DNA from: Trochalopteron elliotii | Lineage: Eukaryota; Chordata; Aves; Passeriformes; Leiothrichidae | Length of the DNA stretch: 64,000 nt | Direction: 5' to 3' | Assembly (NCBI GenBank): GCA_024734555.1 | Contig: JANPWX010000097.1 | Coordinates: 1,503,391-1,567,390 of the forward strand | Shown here: in pieces, positions 54,001 to 64,000 of the stretch | Numbering within the stretch: the first letter of the stretch is position 1 | Layout of the letters: every line of letters begins with the position of its first letter | The notes under the pieces: model-generated | What the model saw: the letters and a program-made list of their open reading frames with translations, nothing else | Database searches by the model: none | What the model was told of the DNA's origin: nothing | Made by a program: the position numbers and the translations under genes

Positions 54001-55457
54001 CATCAAGCTCTGGGCCCTGTTCGAGCAGAAGACATCCATTCCCAGAGAGGGAAGACTGAACTAGATGATCTCTTCCAAGGAATCATCCAACCCAAACCGT
54101 TTTGAGATTCCATGATTTTCTTGGATAAACCAAATACATTATTTAGCCTCTCTCTACTAAGATCTTAAAACATTCCTTCAGCTCTTTATATTCTCTTGTT
54201 TTTCATGTCTTCTTAAAGCATGGACCCTAAACAAAATTCCTGCTGTAGCCCCATTAATGTAATAACTACAGAGGTATAGTCTCTAATCCTCCTGAATACT
54301 CCTTCCATATCCATCCAAGGGTTGCGCAGCCATGCGCAGCAGAGGTACCTCAGAGGCAGCTGATATTAGTGATGGCTCCTAGATAACTCACTGTTTTTCA
54401 TAAGGTAGTCCTCTGTTCTACTGACACAGACCTATATATTCTTCTCACAGCTATATGAAAGAGTGTTTGTGTGTGAATGAAATTGTTTTGCTAACTACTA
54501 CATTAATTTCAAGACATTTGTCTGTTACTTAACAGAAATAATTTAGTCCACAAGATCCACAAGAGGAGGTAGCTGTGCCATATGGGACAAAGAAAAAATT
54601 CAATGTAAGGTAGAATTTAAGGACCACAACAAAACAAAAAATATGAGAGAGTACTAGTAAGAGCATAGAAAAACACCTTTAACCACTCAATATGACTAGA
54701 GATTGCTGCCATTTTATGAAACAGCTGGGGTTTTCTAGAAAATATGGATTAACCTGAAACCAGAACATTTTCACGAAGCATACACTGGTTTCAGCAAAAT
54801 TTTTGTCAGGAAAGATTGCTAAGACCCAGGATATAATTACTGAACCAAACTACCTACAAAGCAGTCCACCATCATTCAAGTGGAGAAGCAGCCAACAGGT
54901 AAAGGATTCTTGCCTCTTATCCACAACAAGCCAAGCTCCATACCCACTGTGTTATAGGAGAAAGTTACATTTGCTTCTCCCTTATGCCAATGTTACTGCT
55001 CCTATGCTCTCAACTACTGAATATTATGTAGATATTTCTTTTTCTGTTTTTTAATAGAAATTATCTGATATGAAATAAAACCACATGCTAAACACACATT
55101 TTTTTAATTAAAGAGAATACTAGCCAATTTTTGCTGTGGGAACCACATTGAAGTAAAAAGAACACAGAGGGAAATTACACTGAACCAGCGCAGACAGGAA
55201 TGCACAAACACTGAACTGTTTCTCTCTAAATGCTTTTGGCATCCAACACATTTTAATCAGCTGTGTCTGTAGATCTACAGTGGATAGTCCCAGACAGTAG
55301 CTATCACCTCTGGGTTTCTGAGTAGATGACTGTGAGATGTGTATCCCTGTTAATGTTCATGCAAATTCTAAAAGTAAAAATCTGTGTTTCCAGACACACT
55401 TGCAAAGCTCACTTGCTTTTTCCTTGACTAAGCTACGAGCTATGCACATTTACTCAC
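51076..55457 (-). other. PDE10A: PDE10A last intron
   Basis: Intron of 4,382 bp, with GT donor at 55457-55456 and AG acceptor at 51077-51076. It contains a CR1 3' fragment (53917-54118), a pair of TGCGCAGC motifs at 54323-54340 and otherwise plain AT-rich sequence. No alternative exon is evident. Confidence 0.9.
53917..54118 (+). mobile_element. CR1 3' fragment
   Basis: The segment begins 'gactgtgagggtcgtgaggc' and continues 'actggcacaggttgcccaga', then ends 'gagattccatgatttt', matching the CR1 3' terminal region in plus orientation. About 200 bp, diverged, in the last PDE10A intron and antisense to the gene. Confidence 0.92.
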
Positions 55458-55546
55458 CTGCATGCTCGGAGTAGTGGCCCAGTTGGAGGAAAGATCTGTG
55501 CGAGGGTGGTGTAACATGGGATGGCTACAGCATTGTAGAACCCAAT
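55458..55546 (-). CDS. PDE10A: PDE10A coding exon (penultimate): hydrophobic clamp
   Basis: This 89-bp exon runs from a TTCATAG acceptor to a GTGAGT donor and encodes 29 codons plus two bases of an Arg codon. The protein is [20 protein letters not shown], then P-T-G-P-L-L-R-A-C. The Phe in I-G-F is the clamp residue that stacks on the purine ring (Phe719 in human). Changes from the human sequence I recall are conservative or lie in the surface loop: Ile for Leu, Ala for Thr, Phe for Leu, Gly for Glu and Arg for Lys. It joins the previous exon in phase 0 and the last exon in phase 2. Confidence 0.97.
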
Positions 55547-57627
55547 CTATGAAAAAAAGAACAAAAAAAAAAAATAGTGAAATTATTGCCAAACTACAAC
55601 ACTGGAAGCTAACAGCTCAAAGCTCTTTACTTAATTACTACTTATATTAGTTACTCACATTTCTGCATCTCCTTTTAATATCCAAATACTTTAAAATGAG
55701 CAGCAACAGTGAAATCTTTGGTAATTACAAGCTGCTTACATGCCTTTCTTTTATGACTGATATGGCTGCTTCAAGTAAGGTTTTCTACAGAACCTTTTAT
55801 TATTCAATTGATTCCTTTCATTTGTTCAGGATCTGTCTGTCTGTTTGGTGTCAGTAGCAGCAGGAAGTAGGTGGAGATTTTAAAGGCACTTCTGCAACCA
55901 TTATTCATGTGATGATTTTATTTTTCAAAAAAGGAAGGTTGTTCAGCATTCCCAAAATATGGTCAGATTATGGATTGCTCTGATGTCCTCCAGGGTATGC
56001 ATTGCATAGCTCAATGTACTTAAAATGCTAGGGGCTTTGCACATTTGTGGATGGTGTGCAGCGTGATCAATGATTGGTTTGCAGTTGCTTCTCATGTATG
56101 CACTTCAATAATGCATTTTTACCATTATCAGATTTAGGGAACAACAAATGAGCACATTTTTAATGATACCTGACTCATACAGGCTTAGGGGCCTGTGACG
56201 GCTACGATGTCACAGCTGAATTGTCATGACATGAAGAAATTTTTAGAAAATGCTACTTATATATTATCAAGGATGACAAACTGCATTCAGATTCATTATA
56301 ACATCACTCACTTATCCCAGACTGTTATGACAGTTACAATAGTGCACTAAAATCCCTTCTTTTGGGCAGAATTTTTAAATGCCTTTTAGTGAAATACTAT
56401 ATATTTCAAAAAGCATTTGATAATATCTCTTTTTTTAATAATACAAACTTTGATCCTTACTCAGAAATTGAAGAGCAACTTTTGTCTTCATAATACAAAA
56501 ATTCCTCTCATACTGCTATGTAATCAAGTCCTGTGTAGTTTAAATAAAAATAAGATACATTTTCTGAACTGTGAACCCAGCACTCTGAGATGAAGTACTT
56601 ATAGTGCAACGAACAGAAAGAAATTGCAGCTGGTGAGAAGGCAAGGCTACATACAGATGGCATGTCTGCTCATCCACACTATTTCAGATACTGTCTCATT
56701 TTCTTCCCATTTGTTTTGGATTTTTTCTTTTATTCTTGTGGGCTAGTTTTTAAGGGGGACTTTTTTTTTTTGGTGGAAAAAGGAGATTACTCTATAATTG
56801 TCAAAAACTAAAATAGGACATTAGATACAGTCACCCTTTAGACCTTCTGGATCAATGAAAATCACAGAATCAAAGAATATGATGAGTTGGAAGGGACCCT
56901 CAAGGACCATCGAGTCCAGCTCTGCATAGGCCCATCCCCAAGAGTCCTACCATGCTCCTAAGAGCATTGTACAAATGCTTCTTGAACTCTGTCAGGCTGG
57001 TGCTGTGACCACTTCCCTGGGGAGCCTGTTCCAGTGCTCAACTGTCCTGAGGTATAAAACCTTTTCCTAATATCCAACCTAAACCTCCCTGACACAAATT
57101 CAGGTCACTCGCTTGTGTCCTGTCACTGATCACTGCAGAGAAGAGATCAGTGCCTGCCTCTCCTCTTTCCCCTCATGAGGAAGATGTAACTGCAGTGAGG
57201 TCCCCCCTCAGTCTCCTCCAGGCTGAACAGACCAAGTGACCTCAGCTGCCTCTGAAGGGCTTCCCCTCAAGGCCCTTCACCATTTTCCTTACCCTCCTTT
57301 GGACACTAGCTGAGGACTGAAACAAGCACTTACTAAGACAAAAAGCATTACTGACACTTGTAAAAATTCAAGGTGATTGTGGTCTTAGCTAGAGCTACAA
57401 GTAGAAAGAAAGGAAAAAGATGGCAGTCAGCACATTGTCATTTAAGCAAGAATTTGAAAACAAGTTTTCCACTGCTGCTTTAAAAAACAGTACCATTACA
57501 TGCAGAACATGGAATTCAGTAGTCTGAATAACCCAATTTCAAAAGCAATATTCACTAATATATGAAATGTTTTTTCCATACATGTTTTATGTATAAACAA
57601 GTATCATTTTACTGAGAGAGTTCATAC
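55547..57627 (-). other. PDE10A: PDE10A intron with CR1 insertion
   Basis: Intron of 2,081 bp with canonical GT/AG ends. A CR1 copy of about 450 bp (56860-57312) lies near its 5' end in the same orientation as the gene. The remainder is AT-rich with no recognised element. Confidence 0.9.
56860..57312 (-). mobile_element. CR1 non-LTR retrotransposon 3' fragment
   Basis: The plus strand begins 'atcacagaatcaaagaat' and continues 'gagttggaagggaccctcaa', the reverse complement of the avian CR1 3' end. It extends through the typical 'cttccctggggagcctgttc' and 'cctcagtctcctccaggctg' segments, so the element lies on the minus strand. It is 5'-truncated at about 450 bp, as usual for CR1, and sits in a PDE10A intron. 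It is among the better preserved copies in the window. Confidence 0.93.
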
Positions 57628-57708
57628 CTGACCCTGAGGGACTTCATCTTTCTTATCTCTGTCCATCATTGGAATAGGTTGAATACCTGTTTTCTTCATT
57701 TCATCACC
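57628..57708 (-). CDS. PDE10A: PDE10A coding exon (third from last): M-loop and invariant Gln
   Basis: This 81-bp exon is exactly 27 codons in phase 0. A CTCCAG acceptor precedes it and a GTATGA donor follows. It encodes [20 protein letters not shown], then D-E-V-P-Q-G-Q. The last Gln is the invariant purine-binding glutamine of all PDEs (Gln716 in human PDE10A by my count). The Gly before it (Gly715) is the small residue that opens the PDE10A-specific pocket. Met703 is also retained. The Thr after K-K replaces a Leu in the human protein as I recall it; this is the only change in the exon. The exon boundary falls right after the Gln, so the nucleotide-recognition site is split between this exon and the next. 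Confidence 0.97.
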
Positions 57709-60994
<3,286 letters not shown>

Positions 60995-61167
60995 CTGTGT
61001 GTTTGGTTCTTAAGGTTTAATGCTCCCGTCTGATGCAGCTCTTCAAGCTGTTTTCTGTTTCCAAAATACAGGGCAAGGTCTGTGGCAATGATGGCTTTCC
61101 GGATGATCTCGAGTACTTGCTCATATTCGCTGGAGCTCAGATTGGAGAAGACATTGTGCCCTTCCAG
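60995..61167 (-). CDS. PDE10A: PDE10A coding exon (fifth from last): catalytic-domain helices
   Basis: Internal exon of phosphodiesterase 10A, which hydrolyses cAMP and cGMP and is best known from striatal medium spiny neurons. Read on the minus strand it follows a CATAG acceptor, starts in phase 0 with L-E-G-H-N-V-F and ends with Q-T-H plus AG, before a GTAAAG donor. The 173 bp encode 57 codons plus two bases. It contains [20 protein letters not shown] followed by [10 protein letters not shown], almost identical to human PDE10A as I remember it. In human PDE10A (779-residue form) this begins at about residue 595. PDE11A and PDE5A are close relatives, but differ from PDE10A in the segment after the G-N-R-K-Q motif and in the later exons, so PDE10A is the better call. 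The upstream exons, including the H and HD metal ligands, lie beyond the right edge of the window. Confidence 0.97.
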
Positions 61168-64000
61168 CTATGAAAAAGTAAAAAACCAATAAAAAGCAAA
61201 AGCTCTAATTCTGAGATGATTTCAGTCTTTACTTCACCAGACAGGTTACGACAGTTTTACAGCCCAATGACAAGTTTAGTTGCAAATTCAAATGTTAATA
61301 GCCTGAAATTCCCATTTTTATTTTTCCTTTGTAAACACTGTCATGAAAAAAAACTATGACTAAGCTACCAATTTGTTTTTGGGGCTGCTCCTTTGAAGCC
61401 TAAAGGTATTACTAGAGAAAAACGATTGAAACCTTTTTCTTTGGTTTAAAAGCACTATAGATACAGCACTTCCAGATAGTGTTGACTTGGAAACTGGTGA
61501 TTCAATTCTGGTCCAGAGTCTGCACAGTCAAGTTGGTAAACTGAGTACCTGATTCACTTAAGCATAGTTTAGATGCTGCGTAATACATTGTATAGATAAA
61601 GAAACACTGAAGTTAAAAATATAAAATAATTTTGTTTTTCTAGCGTTCCAAATGAAATGTGCCTGAAATCACTGCACTTACTGATATAATTTTATGTGCA
61701 AAAAAAGTTTCTTATTTTAATGTATATGAACATTTAGGGGAAAAAGCTGCTTTGTTCAACCTTAAGTTGAATGACTCATAAGCTAAAGATAACAGTTTCC
61801 ACTGTGGAGGCTCTGGTAACACACCACTGCCATCACTTTTCAATTTCCACAAGGTATTATTGTGCATTTAACTGACAATATCCATGCACTGTAATCACTC
61901 ATGAAGCTATATCACATTTTGAAAAGTCAAGACTATCTGCTGTCTCTAAGATTTGGAAAACAACTTGTCAAAGGTCTTCCTACTGTTGAGAGGAAGCAGG
62001 CAAAAAAAGAAGAAAGAATGAGCTAGCCATGTCAAGGTGCGCACATTCAGAAAAAGAAAATATCATTAAAATATATCAAATGCAGAGGTGTTATGACATT
62101 TAATTGGCATTTGGGCTGAAGCTCAAAAAGTTTCCCTGACTTTCGTCAAACATTTACATAATTTGCTCAAAATAAATCCTCTGCAGTACAAATAGGCTTG
62201 GTTTCTCTCACCATCCGGAACATAAACATCATTTTCCAGGACTTTTACTTAGACAAGTAGATTTATTGAGAATAATGAATAGAAAATACAATTCATCTAT
62301 CTCTCAGTACTCCTTTGACAGATTTCTAAGTCACAGAACATGTTGTATAAAAAAAAATTCAGACTATTTTAACCCATCATCAGCACTTTGGGAGCAAAAA
62401 ATTACTACTACTAGTTCTCATGATTTAGGGTTTTGGGGACCCTTTACCCCCCAGCCTTGCTGTCTAATTCCTGAGACCAGGCTATTTGTCCTAATATTTA
62501 AATTATTCTGGATTCTACCCTTGGTCTTTAGGAGCTGCACTCTCAGGAAGACCATTGTGGCAGCTTCTGTTCAGACTACTCGAAAACAACTGATTCCGTA
62601 AAGTGCTGACAGAAGCTGCCAGTTATGAGTGTGTCACTTAAGCTTTTGAGCAGTACACACAAAGTACAACTATGAAGATTTTGCTCTTTGCCTGCTGAGC
62701 TAAAGCTTGTGAATAGAATCCTGTGTCCAAAGTACAGGGTACACTAGAACTGCAGGCAGATGAGCAAGGCAGCTCTGAACTTTCAAGCAGTTAAAAGTAC
62801 TGCAGGTTACTAATGTAAAGTTAAAACTTACTTGGATAAACCCTAAAGAGCTTGGTGGGTTGGTTTGGCTTTTTTTCCATCAGTCCATGAATTTATTAAG
62901 ACTTTTTGATTCAAACAAAATCCAACAAGTCCAAAAGGCTGCTCCAGTCTGCCTTAGCTGCTAATTACCACCCATGGATGCTTCAGCAGCTGGTGTCTTG
63001 AGTCTACTCTACAGCCCTGGCCACTTATCCCCCTCTCCTCACTCACACTGACAGCAAAAGTAGGAGAGCCAGGGAAGCAAAAAGGTTCTCTGCCTTCATG
63101 GCAAATGGGATTTTCATCGATTACAACATTTCTGCCAGAAAAAATGCAAAATGGTTGGGACAGTGAAGTGTTAACGACTGAGGAACATGCTCACTGCACA
63201 AATTCACACAAAGAATGAACAATAAACATCTAATGCCATACCACCACTGAAGGATTCAATTACACCCTCCTACATGAAGGAGCTTCAGAGATAAAGCTTC
63301 CATTCTGTGATTAAATATATATGATACCTCAAACTATAATCACAAGATGTGCTTCTGAATACACAATATGTATTTTTCCTAAAAGGTAATTACATATTTA
63401 AGAAAATAAATATCTTCCCCTGAAAAACCAGAAAGAAAGAAAGGTTAACAATGAATTAGTGGCCTAGTAGGAAGATAAAGCAGTAACTTGAGTGTGCATG
63501 GAAAACTAAAACTAGTGAGCACAAGTATGTTATGAACTGGTAGTGGTTTCACAGGTAAGAGTTCTCACTCTTCTAACTGAGAATTATAAAAAATTCACTC
63601 ATGAGAAAATGTGTGTCAGTAGCACACCTGTATTTTCCCAAAAGGTGTATCTGCCTATTTTCTTGCAGTTTTCTCTTCATTAAACATAATGACACATGAC
63701 CTCATTCTAGGAACTCTCTTTCACAGAATATCACCTTACTCAAGTTTTTCTATTTCACATTGCCAAGTAACAAAAAAGCACAGGATAACATAATGAAATA
63801 AGTTTCCAACTATCATGCATGAAAAACTAAAATCTCTCCTTTCATGCCACACATTCAGTGTTTACAGAATTTATTACAGCGGGTTTCCAAGTTTTTCATA
63901 CAAAGTTTTTCCAGTATTTGAGATTTTTTTCAGAATTGCAGGATGGCTGAAGACTTCAATGAGACACATTATGACAAATATATATATATAAAATATATAT
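61168..64000 (-). other. PDE10A: PDE10A intron, partial (continues beyond window)
   Basis: Sequence upstream of the first exon seen here. I looked for the preceding PDE10A exon, which should encode the H-H-F-S-Q-T-V-S-I-L-Q region, and did not find it, so this intron is longer than 2.8 kb. It is AT-rich and ends in a TA-rich simple repeat (about 63978-64000). Confidence 0.8.

Noticed and set aside
55462..55650. Open frame of 62 codons on the plus strand
   Set aside because: It is antisense to a PDE10A exon and has no supporting features.
60995..61167. PDE11A or PDE5A as the identity of the exons
   Set aside because: The first impression was PDE11A, but the sequence after G-N-R-K-Q, the M-K-K..I-Q-P-I-P-M-M exon, the P-Q-G-Q site and the W-I-S-S tail match PDE10A. 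Counting back from the human PDE10A length also places the Asp, Gly, Gln and Phe at the expected 664, 715, 716 and 719.

Overview
The window is vertebrate nuclear DNA, almost certainly from a bird. It is AT-rich and CpG-poor, with small exons separated by kilobase introns. It carries several CR1 non-LTR retrotransposon copies, whose 3' ends have the sequence typical of avian CR1 (variants of 'cagaatca' and 'gattctatg'). No bacterial, plasmid or phage features were found. I cannot name the species.

One protein-coding gene can be supported: the 3' end of PDE10A (cAMP/cGMP dual-specificity 3',5'-cyclic phosphodiesterase 10A) on the minus strand. Five consecutive coding exons were placed to the base (61167-60995, 59875-59764, 57708-57628, 55546-55458 and 51075-50958). 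All have canonical AG/GT splice sites and matching phases, and together they encode the last 190 residues. They carry the second half of the HD-type catalytic domain: a metal-ligand Asp, the invariant purine-binding Gln and the clamp Phe. The rest of the gene lies beyond the right edge. A long 3' UTR probably runs from 50957 to about 46.6 kb. Two of the PDE10A introns contain CR1 fragments.

The left 46 kb (about 1-46600) has no recognisable coding gene. In mammals PDE10A's 3' flank borders C6orf118 and the gene-poor interval towards QKI, so a gene desert here fits synteny. The left flank holds CR1 fragments (4.7, 16.9, 32.2, 33.7 and 35.8 kb), a probable solo LTR (about 25.1-25.5 kb), simple repeats, a perfect 16-bp inverted repeat (15.2 kb), a TAATTA-rich block that may be a developmental enhancer (13.9-14.5 kb), and a few exon-like segments. 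The best of these is at 41115-41222 on the minus strand; it may belong to a lncRNA or an unrecognised gene.

I found no convincing previously undescribed system. The points most worth checking are the lengthened PDE10A C-terminus, the exon-like segment at 41.1 kb, the TAATTA cluster and the inverted repeat. ORFs of 60-175 codons elsewhere look like chance open frames: they match nothing I know and often overlap on both strands.
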